51,076 nucleotides of DNA from contig JAQGDQ010001266.1 of assembly GCA_030141605.1 (NCBI GenBank), forward strand, positions 1-51,076, read 5' to 3'. The number at the start of each line of letters is the position of its first letter. The first letter of the stretch is position 1. A program made the position numbers and the translations under genes. The notes below the pieces were generated by a model. The model saw only the letters and a program-made list of their open reading frames with translations, had not been told where the DNA came from and searched no databases. The DNA is from Tubiluchus corallicola (lineage: Eukaryota > Priapulida > Priapulimorpha > Priapulimorphida > Tubiluchidae). Positions 11,240 through 22,249 of this stretch are shown here, piece by piece.

Positions 11240-11640
11240 ATTAAAGGAAAACAGGATGATCTTTCATATACCAGCCCATTTTAACCCAATTAATACTGCA
11301 AAAGCGTTTCTGATAATTAAATTATAGATTAAAAACTTAATTAACGGCGGCCGAGCCCAACTGTTGATGACATCACAAACTAACATGATTTTCAACAGCG
11401 AAAATATTCCACGAGCGCGTTGCACGTGTTCGCGAAAATTGAAGTACTTTGCTACTGTAAGTTATTCAGTGTGTTGTACTAAAACTAGGCATGTTTTAAG
11501 ATAAAAACTCAAATTTCAAATTCACCGCTGTGCTCACGTTTGGGCTGTCGAACAAGTGTAGTTCGTCACAAACTAATACATCAGAACTTAGCGATACAGC
11601 ACGTGTTTTTTGTCCTACGCTTTCCAAAATGATGGCGCTA
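11240..11640 (-). mobile_element. Family B element, partial inverted copy
   Basis: Shares gttgatgacatcacaaacta, tgtgttgtactaaaactagg and aacaggatgat with the other family B copies. It lacks the ggatccggtttt end. It lies back to back with the partial copy at 11765. Confidence 0.75.
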
Positions 11641-11764
11641 GTGCCTGCTGTTCCAGTCCTATCGTAATTTTAACATTCCGTAAAGAATTATTTATTATTT
11701 TAATTAATTCATGAGTTAAAAAAACTGCAAATTTAAATGGCTTTATGTTTAATTTTTGCTTATT

Positions 11765-12015
11765 AGTAGTCTGCATATCTTACAATAGCACTGTACTTCA
11801 ATTTTCACTTTCGCAAACACGTGCAACATGCTCATGGCATATTTTCGCTGATAAATATTATGTTCGTTTGTGACGTCATCAATAGTTGGGCTCGCCTGCG
11901 GTTAATTAAGTTTTTAATCTGTAATTTAATTATCAGAAACGCTTTTGCAGTGTTAATTGTGTTAAAATATATGCTTTGTACTGTAGTTGAAAATGGGGTG
12001 GTATATTCCTCGTTT
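11765..12015 (+). mobile_element. Family B element, partial copy
   Basis: Plus-oriented distal half of family B (acttcaattttcactttcgc through gttaaaatatatgctttgta). The 60-70 codon open frames on both strands are chance frames within it. Confidence 0.7.
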
Positions 12016-12019
12016 ACGT

Positions 12020-12540
12020 GATTTGTCCACCACAAACTTTGACTGGTATGATGCCTTTTCTATGAGCAATTTATCTCTCAATTACACGATCTACAGTAGA
12101 AACGAAAGTTTTTGTTTTGTCGTTGGTATTTAGACTCATGTGTGTTTTACCCATTACGAGCATTCTTGTTAAACCTCTCAAAGCTAAAGCATTCAGTGCC
12201 TGTCAGTACTTCAATAAGACTAAGTGTAAAAACAACCCACCTGTAATTAATTTCTACCTGTATTGACTGCTTACACACCCCATACACGTGTAATTGCTTT
12301 AATTATGAGGCGTAAATGGCACCTTTGGGGAAAGACCTTTACAGCCGGATGCTGTTAGCCAGGTTAATCTTACATAATGCATTATTTGCTCATTAAATTG
12401 TTTTGATTCACATCCACTCTGAACATGTATAATCAATCAATTTTCGTCAATAATATAAGCTACATTCGTCTTTTTAGCTGAGCTAGAATGATTTTGTCGT
12501 GCAAACAGCGTAAATTATTCGTTATAGAGTGAAATCCGCA
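12020..12540. other. No gene or clear repeat seen
   Basis: AT-rich single-copy-looking sequence. I see no exon with both splice sites and an open frame. Confidence 0.3.
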
Positions 12541-12935
12541 TCGATGCACTTGCAATTGCCAAGAATAAGTTTGATGATGATCGTGAAAAGGTCAAAGGTT
12601 AAGTGTACTAGACAACGCATTTGTGTACATTTGACACCACCTGGCAGCCTAAGCTATTGTAATAGTAACAATTTTAACAGCTAGCTAGAACCTTACCTAG
12701 TTTATTTTTTCTTGTTCCCAAGCAAGATCCTGCTAGTAAATCACTCTCCGCACAGACTAATACATAACTAAATAAAGTCCACGTAAAACAACTGAAGTTA
12801 CTGAACTGATGTGGCAGACAGTTTTGATTTACATGCATGTCACGTGCGGTTGTTATTAAGACCCGTTGCTGTTGTACACTTAACCTTTGACCTATAGCAA
12901 CTGCGCATGCGCACAACAAAAAGGCATATTCGAAT
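12540..12935 (-). mobile_element. Family C element (about 0.4 kb)
   Basis: Inverted counterpart of 30105-30470 and, in part, 16850-17065. Shared words are caactgcgcatgcgcacaac, ggtcaaaggttaagtg, catgtcacgtg and cctgctagtaaatc. Ends not resolved; non-coding. Confidence 0.75.
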
Positions 12936-13019
12936 GAAACGAATGGAAGAAATACAGCTGAAGTTGCAATTAGTAAGAATCACATGACTTTTACGCATTG
13001 ACTTCATTAATTATGACCC

Positions 13020-13625
13020 AATCTTAAACTATAACTCAAAACAATCTACGTTATAAAATATTGAACGCGAACATGCTTATTTTTTTTCAAAAATCACTTA
13101 CGTGAAAGAATTATTATCACAGAAATGTAATTTCGAGTTCGCGCGTCTAGTTCTTTGTTGTTTTTTGTCTTTACAGATATTTCGCCATTCACTAATTAGA
13201 TGGGCACTAGTAGCGTTTACATCTCAGGAACGCGTTGCATACAAAATAGGTGCTGTACTTCTCAGTTCACATGTGTTAAGTTGTGACGTAGTGCGCTCAT
13301 CCGTTGGCAGAACGATAAACAACTTGAAATTTGAATTTAACACTCAAAATTTGTCGAGTTTCTATATATCACACTGAATGTTGTACAGTAGCAGTGAACA
13401 TCAATTTTTTCTTTCACAAACACGTGCAGCTCCCTCTTGGAATGTTTGTGCCGTGAAAATTGTGTTCAGTTGTGATGTCATCACTAGTTGGGCTTGCCCG
13501 CCATTAATTAAATTTTTAACCTATTATTTAATTAGCAAAAATGCTTTGGCATTATTCTATGTGTTAAATTATATACTTTTTACTGTACTTCAAAATGGCT
13601 AGGACATAAAAATTATTCCTATTCT
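13020..13625 (+). mobile_element. Family B element
   Basis: Near full-length copy, about 0.6 kb, beginning near aatcttaaactataactcaa. It holds the conserved tgtgatgtcatcactagttg region. The two 70-90 codon frames here are by-products. Confidence 0.75.
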
Positions 13626-13789
13626 CCTCTAAAAAAAGTAAGGTCTATGAGCCAGGCGACTTAGAATCCTTAAAGGAAAGAGCAAGTCACTCAGCATGTT
13701 GGTTTTATCTTACTGTTATTAGGTACGGATATAAAGTTATAACAAAGAAATTAGCAAAAAGACTGTGTACCAAGTTTAAAGATTCAGGC

Positions 13790-14140
13790 GCGACCGTAGC
13801 CGACATCCACTTGAAAATTATGACGTAACTGGCGGACTTCGTGAGTTTTCGTAAGCGCGTCGTGGCTTTCCGTATACTTAAACTAACTCAAACTTCTGCA
13901 GCTTGCTCATCGTCAGCCAAAAATATCATAAAATTAGCTAACTAATTTCTTTGTAAACACTTATTATACTTTTAAGTTTTTAAATTAATTTTCTTCAGTC
14001 GATGGGTGACGTCATTGGTGGAAGAATCGGTGATGAAAATAGTCTTATGCCAAAGGTGAAATTAACACAACATTAATGTGATTTTATCACGCTTATCACA
14101 CTTTTATTACTGTATATTTGTAATATTCCTCGCGAACATT
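13790..14140 (+). repeat. Family D repeat
   Basis: Plus-strand partner of 9640-9960, with a single copy of the cgtaagcgcgtcgtggcttt word that is tandemly amplified in the other copy. Confidence 0.65.
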
Positions 14141-14680
14141 GAAATGAGCTTAACCTCCCAGATGGCTTGATCTTTCCTTTAAACGTCAGTAAAACGACTT
14201 ATAATTCTTGATTGTTCGCCTGTTCGTCTGTTCCTCCGCAGTTACTTCTATGATTCCGTCAGGGAAAAAAGGCCATTGCTGATAGGGGAATGGGGTGGGG
14301 TGGGGGGGGGGTGTCTTTGGACGAATCATGAAACCTGTACAGCACGTGTAACATACAGAAACTTAGATAAACTGAATCCCAATGCTCATTAACCGAATTA
14401 ATTAATTACGACTGTCAACTTTGAAGAAATACGCGTAGGATGGAAAGTATGATAAATCCATACCGCTGCTGGTGCGTGTGCGAACCTTTTCCACAATTAG
14501 TTAAATAATGCTCAGTCGTCGTGACTATTTAGGTTTATTAATTTACCTTTGCAGGTGGGTAGAGGTGGCTGTGTAGGTAATGTGATTTTATTCTTATGAT
14601 GACGTCATAGCGATTGATTACTGATTTGCGTGTGATTTTCGCTTGCTGTTAAAGCAAAACAGGAGACGAAATGTAGAACT
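14140..14680. other. No gene seen; G-run and CRE-like word
   Basis: Contains a ggggtggggtgggggggggg tract at about 14285-14311 and a TGACGTCA word at 14600-14607. Nothing else supportable. Confidence 0.3.
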
Positions 14681-14684
14681 GTAG

Positions 14685-15290
14685 GTAAAAACAATATACT
14701 CTTTAAAATATTAAAAGGAAACATACTATTTTTTCAAAAATAACTAACATGAAAGAATTATTACCGCACAAACACAATTTCACGTTCGCGCCACTAGTTC
14801 TTCGCTGTTACATGCATTTCACCATTCGCTAGTTAGATGGGCTCTAGCGCCTGCATTTCGTAAACGCATTGCACAGAAAACAGGTGCTGTACCTGAGGTT
14901 CAGATGTGCTAGTTTGTGACGAGCTACACACGTTCGACAGCTCATGCGTGACTACAGCGGTAAATTTAAAATTTCAATTTTTATCTTAAAACTTGCCTAG
15001 TTTTAGTACAACACACTGAATATCTTACAGTAGCACTGTACTTCAATTTTTGCTTTCGCACAAACGTGCAACACGCTCGTGGAATATTTTTGCTGCTGAA
15101 AATTATGTCAGTTTGTGACGTCATCAACAGTTGGGCTCGCCTGCCGTTAATTAAGTTTTTTAATCTATTATTTAATTATCACAAATGCTTTTGCAGTATT
15201 AATTCTGTTAAAATGTATACTTTTTATCAGACTTGAAAATGGTGTAGTATGTGAAAAATCATCCTGTCTTCCTTTAACTTACCAGGCACA
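14685..15290 (+). mobile_element. Family B element
   Basis: Near full-length copy ending catcctgtcttcctttaa. It contains cacaatttcacgttcgcgcc and tagttttagtacaacacact and is followed within 30 bp by a family A copy. Confidence 0.8.
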
Positions 15291-15319
15291 GTGCAACAGT
15301 CAACAAAGGCTTTGCGAAA

Positions 15320-15838
15320 AAGTCAACTTGTTTAAAGGAGAAGAAACGGAATTTTAAAGCACATGACAAAGAGCTTTCTATACGAAGTTATCTTACTTTG
15401 CATGACGCTTGCCTCTTTGAAAGACTTATGTAACTGGAAATAAAATTCTTGATCATTTAAAATATTCGCTCCAACCGGTAAAACGTCACTGCATCGCTAT
15501 CCCAGTGTGCACCACTGACTCACCAAAAACACATTATTGATCTCATTGACAATATAAAGTAATTTATACTTTTGCTTAGTTAGTGAAGAGTACACTACGA
15601 ATGCTCTGATTTTTTTTTCAAACTTCACACAAACTTTACTAAAACTTGTTTCAAATGACATACCATTTAAAATGTCTGCGTCCAACGGTCATCTCGGGAG
15701 TTTAAATTTACAAGTTTTAATCAGCGTTACTCCTAAGGCAAGCTCAGTATGCAATAACATAGCATGTAATTGATACAAAATTTCAAGATGCACTTTTAAG
15801 CTTTATTCTGAAGAGTGTTTTCTTGTGCTTTAATCAGT
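15320..15838 (+). mobile_element. Family A element, diverged
   Basis: Shows the family A order of words in weakened form (ccaaccggtaaaacgtcact, tgtctgcgtccaacggtcat) and ends gtgttttcttgtgcttta. Confidence 0.65.
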
Positions 15839-15868
15839 TGTAATGATTGTAAATTTATCATTTTACAG

Positions 15869-16001
15869 GCATTACAATCGTTGCTGATTGGCTTAGCTGT
15901 TGACTCCACATTTACAATTCGAAGGACGAGAGATATTGTTGATTGTTGTATGCTTAGCGACCGAAGTGAAGCAACACCAGACATGACCAGTAATTGGAAA
16001 G
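15869..16001 (+). CDS. Putative exon, unrecognised
   Basis: A 133-nt open segment lies between a good acceptor (tttatcattttacag) and a donor (AAAG|gtgatt). It is phase 0 on entry and phase 1 on exit, and starts ALQSLLIGLAVDSTFTIRR then TRDIVDCCMLSDRSEATPDM. STFTI followed by D..DC could be Ig strands E and F. The RRTRDIVDCC stretch briefly resembles an insulin A-chain start, but the required CCxxxC spacing is absent. Without splicing the frame runs on to a stop at about 16070. Confidence 0.3.
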
Positions 16002-16106
16002 GTGATTGGCAGTTACATGTTCCTTTTGTTATTTTTCTCGTCGAGGTTTTAGATGTACCTAACTGTGGCTAAATGTCCGATTGTCTTACAATTTAGTAAC
16101 TGGTAG

Positions 16107-16355
16107 GTGCTGGTACTGCCACATCCAGTAGCGATGCTTTTGAATGATGGAACTCGGTTTGTAGTGTGTAGAAAACTACATAAAGAAACTTTGCTGCTGC
16201 TCATCATTGCGATAATTATCATCGTCTTCACTATTATCATTATTGGCATTTTCAATTTTTTTGCTTTGGAATTCAAATTTTTCACTGAAAAGAAGAACGA
16301 ATTTTGCAGAAAAATGTTAAACTTGAAAAAACGCAACAGTCGTGTAAGGATGTGA
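16107..16355 (+). CDS. Possible terminal exon with a transmembrane helix
   Basis: An open frame after an AG at 16105-16106, with no upstream ATG; the first ATG is at 16134. It encodes a roughly 28-residue hydrophobic run (LLLLIIAIIIIVFTIIIIG onward) preceded by CRKLHKET and followed by a very basic tail ending RNSRVRM and a stop. Single-pass topology with a basic cytosolic tail is plausible, but much of the hydrophobic run comes from an ATT/ATC-rich tract, so it may be chance. The phase does not fit the exon at 15869-16001. Confidence 0.2.
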   Translation: MLVLPHPVAMLLNDGTRFVVCRKLHKETLLLLIIAIIIIVFTIIIIGIFNFFALEFKFFTEKKNEFCRKMLNLKKRNSRVRM

Positions 16356-16359
16356 GTGC

Positions 16360-16850
16360 AAAAAGACAAATCTTAGTTACATTCACTGCAAAGCAATGAC
16401 CAAGATGTTCCTTTTTATGACTTGTTAGTGAAAAAAGTTATAGCTAGAAATCTACTGATTACTTATTAATAAAAAAGTTTACTTTTTTACAATTAAACTT
16501 ATTCAGAATAAATGATTATTATTCGTTTTTCGAAAATAATAAATTAAGGTAAATGAATATAAACATAAAATAGCACTAGTTACGTCTTCTAATGCATTCC
16601 CATTTCTCATTTGCATTCCCTTTTTGTGAACAATATCGATGACGAGATTATTAAAGATAATTATTAAAGATATTCAATAACTCGTCAAATAAAGAGAATG
16701 AATTGAACTAAAATTTCAAAGGCACAAATACAAATTAAACAAAGATTAATTAAATGAAGAATATTAGCAGGAAATATATACCTAAGTAACTGTGACGATG
16801 CTGGATTGCAGTTTTAGTGCCTGTTTTATAAACTGCCAGGAATTATCCCT
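16360..16850. other. AT-rich, no gene seen
   Basis: A/T-rich sequence with no exon or recognisable repeat. Confidence 0.3.
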
Positions 16851-17065
16851 GCTTAATAAGCCTTTTTACAACTTCGTTGTGCGCACGCGCAGTTGCGTAG
16901 GTCAAAGATTAAGTGTGCCACAGCAACGCGTCTCAATTACAACCGTTACGTGACATGTGAGTAAAGCAAAGTCGTCTGCCGCATTAGTTCATTATCGTCA
17001 GTTGTTTTACATGGTGTTTATTTATTACACGTTAGTCTGTAACTGGGAACCTATTACTACAAACG
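16850..17065 (+). mobile_element. Family C element, partial
   Basis: Begins near acttcgttgtgcgcacgcgc and runs through gtgacatgtgagtaaagc to acgttagtctgtaac; corresponds to the first half of 30105-30470. It lies just 3' of the secreted-protein gene on the minus strand. Confidence 0.7.
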
Positions 17066-17067
17066 TT

Positions 17068-17073
17068 TTTATT
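17068..17073 (-). promoter_or_regulatory. Polyadenylation hexamer AATAAA for the 17143-19990 gene
   Basis: AATAAA on the minus strand, 70 nt after the stop codon at 17143-17145, in a suitable position to end the mRNA. Confidence 0.45.
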
Positions 17074-17142
17074 TCTGTTTGGTATCTGGATGAGTGACGT
17101 GCAGAGAAACTACAGTTAACGTTGTTTTTTCCAGCTTGAATG

Positions 17143-17382
17143 TTAACTCCAAAGGTTTCCCGTGTTGTCTCTCCGGGCAGATGGTCCATATGGTGGAATC
17201 AGAGGTACCCGGAAGCCACTTCCATGGCCTATAAATCTCCTATCGCCAGAATTTGGTCTTCCGTTCTTGACTTGTCTTGGTCGAGAATTTCCTTGAACTT
17301 GTCTGATGTATTGGAAGGGAGAATCTACAACGTAGGAGTAACTCTCTGCACTTCCGGTTACGAGAGTAGCGCAAAATATAAC
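17143..17382 (-). CDS. Small secreted protein 1, exon 2 (rest of protein)
   Basis: This is an open 79-codon minus-strand exon after an acceptor (tcgtctttccag). It has no internal ATG at its start, so it needs an upstream exon. It begins VIFCATLVTGSA, the second half of a signal peptide, with likely cleavage after GSA. The mature part is about 67 residues, basic, Cys-free and rich in Arg, Gly, Pro and Tyr. It runs from ESYSYVVDSPF through VKNGRPNSGDRR to RVPLIPPYGPSARR and TGNLWS, then stops. Phase 0 joins it precisely to 19949-19990, giving a 93-residue protein. No known family recognised. It shares architecture and an NGRP motif with the gene at 39284-41673. Function unknown; a secreted structural or matrix role is inference. 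Confidence 0.75.
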   Translation of the reverse strand, partial: VIFCATLVTGSAESYSYVVDSPFQYIRQVQGNSRPRQVKNGRPNSGDRRFIGHGSGFRVPLIPPYGPSARRDNTGNLWS

Positions 17383-17734
17383 CTGGAAAGACGAACTTCA
17401 GTTACCCAAACAGCAATTATGTAGAATTTTTATTATTTGGACCACAAGAGTTTATTAATTAACGAATGTCGAGTATTAATTAGATAGAAGTTACAGTCCA
17501 GGGCTCTAATTTGGTGAATTTTTGTAATGAAACTTACACGTAAAATGGGTGCATGAAACAATCGATATACAGTCTAGAACCACAGACCTTCTTTGCACAA
17601 GCAAAGACCATCACCACTAGGCTGCTGTGCCCCATTGTTCATGAAAGGTTCTGATTCGTTTCATGAAAAACTGCAGCAAGCAGTCTTGTTGTTGTGAAAG
17701 CGAAACGCAATCATACAATAATGTGAGCAGGACA

Positions 17735-19500
17735 GTGAGTAATATAGGTAATGCAGTGAGTAATACAGGTAATGCAGTGAGCAATACAGGTAATGCAGTA
17801 AGCAATACAGATAACGCAGTGAATAATACAGGTAATGCAGTGAGCAATACAGGTGATGCAGTGAGTAATACAGGTAATGCGGTGAGCAATACAAGTAATG
17901 CAGTGAGTAATACACGTAATACAGTAAGCAATACAGGTAATGCAGTAAGCAATACAGGCAATAAAGTAAGCAATACAGGTGATGCAGTGAATAATACAGG
18001 CAATACAGTGAGCAATACAGGTAATGCAGTGAATAATACAGGTAATGCAGTAAACAATACAGGTAATGCAGTGATAATGCAGTAAGCAATACAGGTGATG
18101 CAGTAAACAATGCAAGTAATGCAGTGAATAATACAGGTAATGCAGTGAGCAATACAGGTAATGCAGTGAATAATACAGGTAATGCAGTAAACAATACAGG
18201 TAATGCAGTGAGTAATACAGGTAATGCAGTGAGTAATACAGGTAATGCAGTAAGCAATACAGGTAATGCAGTGAATAATACAGGTAATGCGGTGAGCAAT
18301 ACAAGTAATGCAGAGAGTAATACAGGTAATACAGTAAGCAATACAGGTAATGCAGTAAGCAATACAGGCAATACAGTAAGCAATACAGGTGGTGCAGTAA
18401 ACAATACAGGTAATGCAGTAAGCAATGCAGGTAACGCAGTGAATAATACAGGTAATGCAGTGAGCAATACAGGTAATGCATTGAATAATACAGGTAATGC
18501 AGTGAGCAATACAGGAAATGCAGTGAGTAATACAGGTAATGCAGTAAGCAATACAGGTAATGCAGTAAGCAATACAGGTAATGCAGTGAGCAATACAGGT
18601 AATGCAGTGAGTAATACAGGTAATGCAGTAAGCAATACAGGTAATGCAGTGAGCAATAGGGCAATACAGTAAGCAATACAGGTAATGCAGTGAGCAATAC
18701 AGGTAATGCAGTGAATAATACAGGTAATGCAGTGAGCAATACAGGTAATGCAGTGAGTAATACAGGTAATGCAGTAAGCAATACAGGTAATGCAGTAAGC
18801 AATACAGGTAATGCAGTAAGCAATACAGGTAACGCAGTAAGCAATACAGGTAACGCAGTAAACAATACAGGTAATACAGTAAACAATACAGGTAATGCAG
18901 TAAGCAATACAGGTAATGCAGTGAGCAATACAGGTAATGCAGTGAGCAATACAGGTAATGCAGTGAGTAATACAGGTAATGCAGTGAATAATACAGGTAA
19001 TGCAGTGAGCAATACAGGTAATGCAATGAGTAATAAAGGTAATGCAGTAAGCAATACAGGTAATGCAGTAAGCAATACAGGTAATGCAGTATGCAATACA
19101 GGTAATGCAGTAAGCAATACAGGTAATGCAGTAAGCAATACAGGTAACGCAGTAAGCAATACAGGTAATGCAGTAAACAATACAGGTAATACAGTAAACA
19201 ATACAGGTAATATAGTAAACAACAGGTAATACAGTAAACAATACAGGTAATATAGTAAACAACAGGTAATACAGTAAACAATACAGGTAATAAAACAAAC
19301 AATATAAGCAATACAGTAAACAATACAGGTAATAAAACAAACAATACAAGTAATACAGTAAACAATACAGGTAATACAGTAAATAAAACAGGTAATAAAA
19401 CAAACAATACAAGTAATACAGTAAACAATACAGGTAATGCAGTAAACAATACAAGTAATACAGTAAACAATACAAGTAATACAGTAAACAATACAAGTAA
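17735..19500 (+). repeat. 21-bp minisatellite (ggtaatgcagtgagcaataca)
   Basis: About 80 copies of a 21-bp unit, variable at a few positions (gtgagc/gtaagc/gtgaat/gtaaac). The plus frame reads repeated GNAVSNT. Because 21 is a multiple of 3 and the unit is stop-poor, plus-strand frames of 140-182 codons and three minus-strand frames of over 600 codons are open. I treat all as artefacts, since they lack independent start, signal or non-repeat content. The 3' end decays to a shorter unit (acagtaaacaatacaggtaat). Confidence 0.95.
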
Positions 19501-19624
19501 CGGAAGGAGTGAAACAGGTATTACAGCAGACAGAACACTCCACTGTAGGGTTTCTGCTCATTCATAATCACTACCAAGCAGTAATAATTGTAAGCACCGC
19601 ATAATGTAAGCTAATTAAACACTG

Positions 19625-19690
19625 ATTGATTAAAGGTGCTTGCGAACAGTAATTGCTAGGTTCTGGGTTCAAATCCCAGTTACGTCAAAA
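19625..19690 (+). repeat. tRNA-derived fragment (SINE-like)
   Basis: Contains a perfect T-arm, ctggg/ttcaaat/cccag at 19663-19679, with a B-box (ggttcaaatcc-type) and a short acceptor-like 3' side. The D-arm and anticodon arm are too poor for a functional tRNA. Likely the head of a SINE or a tRNA pseudogene, lying antisense in the intron. Confidence 0.5.
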
Positions 19691-19948
19691 TATTTCAGCG
19701 TCATTCTTCTTCATCAGTTAATTAGCTGACTAAAATTATGTTAATTATTGGTTAGGTCAAATTGTTGATTAAGATGGGTTGGTTGTTGATTACCCATAAA
19801 CCATCAACGCTACAATGCTGCATTAAATATTACATTGTATTGTATTAATTCTGGTTTGCCATAGTTCAAATTCCAAAAATATCTGTTATTAATCTAATAT
19901 ATGTAAACGAGCAATCCTAATGAAAAGTAATGTTTTTTTATTACTTAC

Positions 19949-19990
19949 GATAATAAGCGTAGTTGCAATTGTTTTGCAAACATTCATCAT
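19949..19990 (-). CDS. Small secreted protein 1, exon 1 (signal peptide)
   Basis: Fourteen codons from ATG at 19990 (or the adjacent ATG at 19987): MMNVCKTIATTLII, ending exactly at a consensus donor (ATC|gtaagt). It is the n-region and first part of the hydrophobic core of a signal peptide, completed by VIFCATLVTGSA from exon 2. It resembles the exon-1 peptide of the gene at 41620-41673 (RCLCITTLLII). A TGACGTCA word lies 10 nt upstream of the first ATG, at 20000-20007. Confidence 0.75.
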
Positions 19991-20007
19991 GGTTTTTCGT
20001 GACGTCA

Positions 20008-20560
20008 TCTTCATTAGAAGTGTTATTCGATGTATCTGAAAACCGAATTACTACCTTTATGATATTAGTACTGAAAAATTATACCTACGATCCCGACGAA
20101 TAATTCATACTTAAGAGGTAGTTCACACTGTATGACGTTCACATGCAGAGATCATAATTAGTTAAATTACATTCATCATATGTCACTCGGTCAAGTGCAA
20201 ACAACTAAAAACACTAAATATATAAATTATTAAAGCAAATTGCAAAAACTGGCCTTCTCTTGCGCGTATATAGTAAGCCTAGAACACAATGATAGTTATT
20301 ATCACTGATTATTCCTAGCACACTTTGTCTTGTGGTGTGCTAGGAATCAGCTGCCACTCCCCTTCCATTACTGTAATAGGTAACTTTCTACATATTTTGT
20401 TTTCATTTCATATCACGTCGTTCGCCTCACACTGTAGTAGAAACACCACGTAGTATCATTTACACCTGTCTATTTTGCTTAAACTGAGGAAACTGCATTC
20501 TTTTCTACAGTATATTCATATAAAACAAGCTGTTCGCTCAAAATTTGGAAAAAAATCTGG
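20008..20560. other. Gene-free upstream region with one perfect hairpin
   Basis: Candidate promoter area of secreted protein 1. At 20312-20323 and 20335-20346 a perfect 12-bp inverted repeat (ttcctagcacac / gtgtgctaggaa) encloses an 11-nt loop. No gene seen. Confidence 0.4.
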
Positions 20561-20569
20561 AGTTGGGTG

Positions 20570-20870
20570 CGGGAAAACGTCCGCTACGGGACGCCGTGGC
20601 CCTCCCGCGAATTCTGTTATTCCTATAACGCCCTCTATTGATCGATCTATGCAACCATTATCAGCGCCACACCGTGGCCCATTCCCGTTCTCTAGAAGTA
20701 AGAGGTATAAGTTTCACAAAAATCAGACAAAATGGCGGCGACTTTGGCCTGTAGATTCGAAAAATAAGCCATCATTGAGACGACATCAGATCTTTCGTTT
20801 ATTATATAGATCGCAAAACATGGTGATCACCGAATTAATTATAGATGCCTTTCTCTTTGAAAGTTTATTT
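20570..20870 (+). repeat. Diverged relative of the palindrome arm segment
   Basis: Shares with the right palindrome arm (6545-6715, same orientation) the words gtataagttt, gattcgaaaaataa, tctttcgttt and atatagatcgc in the same order. The 132-codon frame across it is not protein-like and is probably chance. Confidence 0.5.
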
Positions 20871-21139
20871 TGAAGCTGTGCAGGTATCCACGCTAGCTAT
20901 TAGGTTTGTTTACTTATAGCTGTGATACGAAATAAAAATAACATTATCATTTTTACAGGTATTAAATGATTCTTTCTTTTACAATGCAGTGCTGATGATT
21001 CCTTGCAGGGATTTCATGTTTACTATATTCTCAAATGTTTGATGGTCATTGAGCAAAATGCGCAGTCATGTTCTGTGAAATTTCGAAAAGGTTTTTTGAT
21101 CTGTGATATACTTGCTGGTTTGATATGATTAAGCTTGTA

Positions 21140-21765
21140 GAATGATAAACTTAAAGGAAGACAGGATGATTTTTCATATACTAGCTCATTTTCCAGTACG
21201 GTAAAAACTATACATTTTAACATCAATACTACTGCAAACGCGTTTGTGGTAATTAAATAATAGATTAAAATCTTGATTAACGGCGGGCAAGCTCAATTAT
21301 TGATGACATCACAAACTAACATAACTTTCAACAGCAAAAACATTCCATGAGCGTGTTGCACCTGTTTGCGAAAGCGAAAATTGTAGTACAGTGCTACTGT
21401 AAGATATTCAGTGCGTTGTACTAAAACTAGGCAAGTTTTAAGATAAAAATTTAAATTTCAAATTTACCGCTGTACTCGCGCATGAGTTGCCGAACGTGTG
21501 CAGTTCGTCACAAATTAACGCATCTTATCTAAGAGGTACAGCGCCTGTTTTTGTTCAATGCGTTTCTGAAATGCAACGTTAGTGCCCGTCTAACTAGCGA
21601 ATGGTGAAATGCATGTAACAGTGAAGAACTAGTGGCGCGAACGTGAAATTGTGTTTGTGTAGTAATAATTCTTTCACGTAAATCATTCTTTAAAAATAGT
21701 ATGTTTCTTTTGAATATTTTGAATAGTAGATCGTTTTGTGATACAATTTAAGATTGGATCCGGTT
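21140..21765 (-). mobile_element. Family B element, near full length
   Basis: Runs from aggaagacaggatgattttt to taagattggatccggttttg and contains the complete set of family B words in inverted orientation. It is the best copy for a consensus. Confidence 0.8.
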
Positions 21766-22240
21766 TTGCTTGAAACAAATGATACAGACAGTCTAAGCCG
21801 TGGTAGTAATACATTATTTTTTTACAGCCAAAGTAGAAATTATTTCCATCTAATGCTTGCTCTACTACTTGATATAATTCGAAAGAGAACAATATATCAT
21901 TTTAATACCAAATAATTAATCTTAACATGTCTACAAAACTAACACGTAAATGAAAATACCTCTTACCTTTTCAATGAGCTCAAAACGATTAAACTTTATT
22001 CGAAATGAATCTTCACCTGATCTTTGCATATAATCGAATCAGTTTGATAAAGGATGAGTTTTATATGAACAACAAGCACGCGAGTTGTGTTTATATAACC
22101 GCTCCACTGACCCACATTACAAAGTGAATTCGCTGGAACATTCAACTCACAAACTTTCATTTTTCAATAGTTGATGGTTCAAGACTTGCAGTGACCTTCC
22201 TCATTTCTTTGGCTTGTTTCTGTGAATATTTGCAACTCTA
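21766..22240. other. No gene seen
   Basis: AT-rich sequence; a 69-codon minus-strand frame at 21683-21892 is not protein-like and partly overlaps the family B end. Confidence 0.3.
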
Positions 22241-22249
22241 AACTGTTTC

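Larger units (their letters stand above)
17383..19948 (-). other. Intron of secreted protein 1 gene
   Basis: A 2566-nt intron with a gtaagt donor and a ttccag acceptor. Most of it is filled by the 21-bp minisatellite. Remaining flanks are AT-rich and hold a tRNA-like fragment. Confidence 0.65.

Noticed and set aside
15869-16001. Insulin A-chain exon (RRTRDIVDCC)
   Set aside because: Wrong strand for the B-chain exon, and the CCxxxC...C spacing required of an A chain is absent.
17140-17424. 94-codon plus-strand frame
   Set aside because: Antisense shadow of the real minus-strand exon at 17143-17382.
17617-19561. Minus-strand open frames of 611-624 codons, rich in Leu/Tyr/Cys
   Set aside because: They are translations of the 21-bp minisatellite in all three frames, with no conserved non-repeat domain; real exons of the flanking gene splice around them.
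20475-20873. 132-codon plus-strand protein
   Set aside because: Overlaps a diverged copy of a non-coding palindrome-arm segment and has no domain or splice support.
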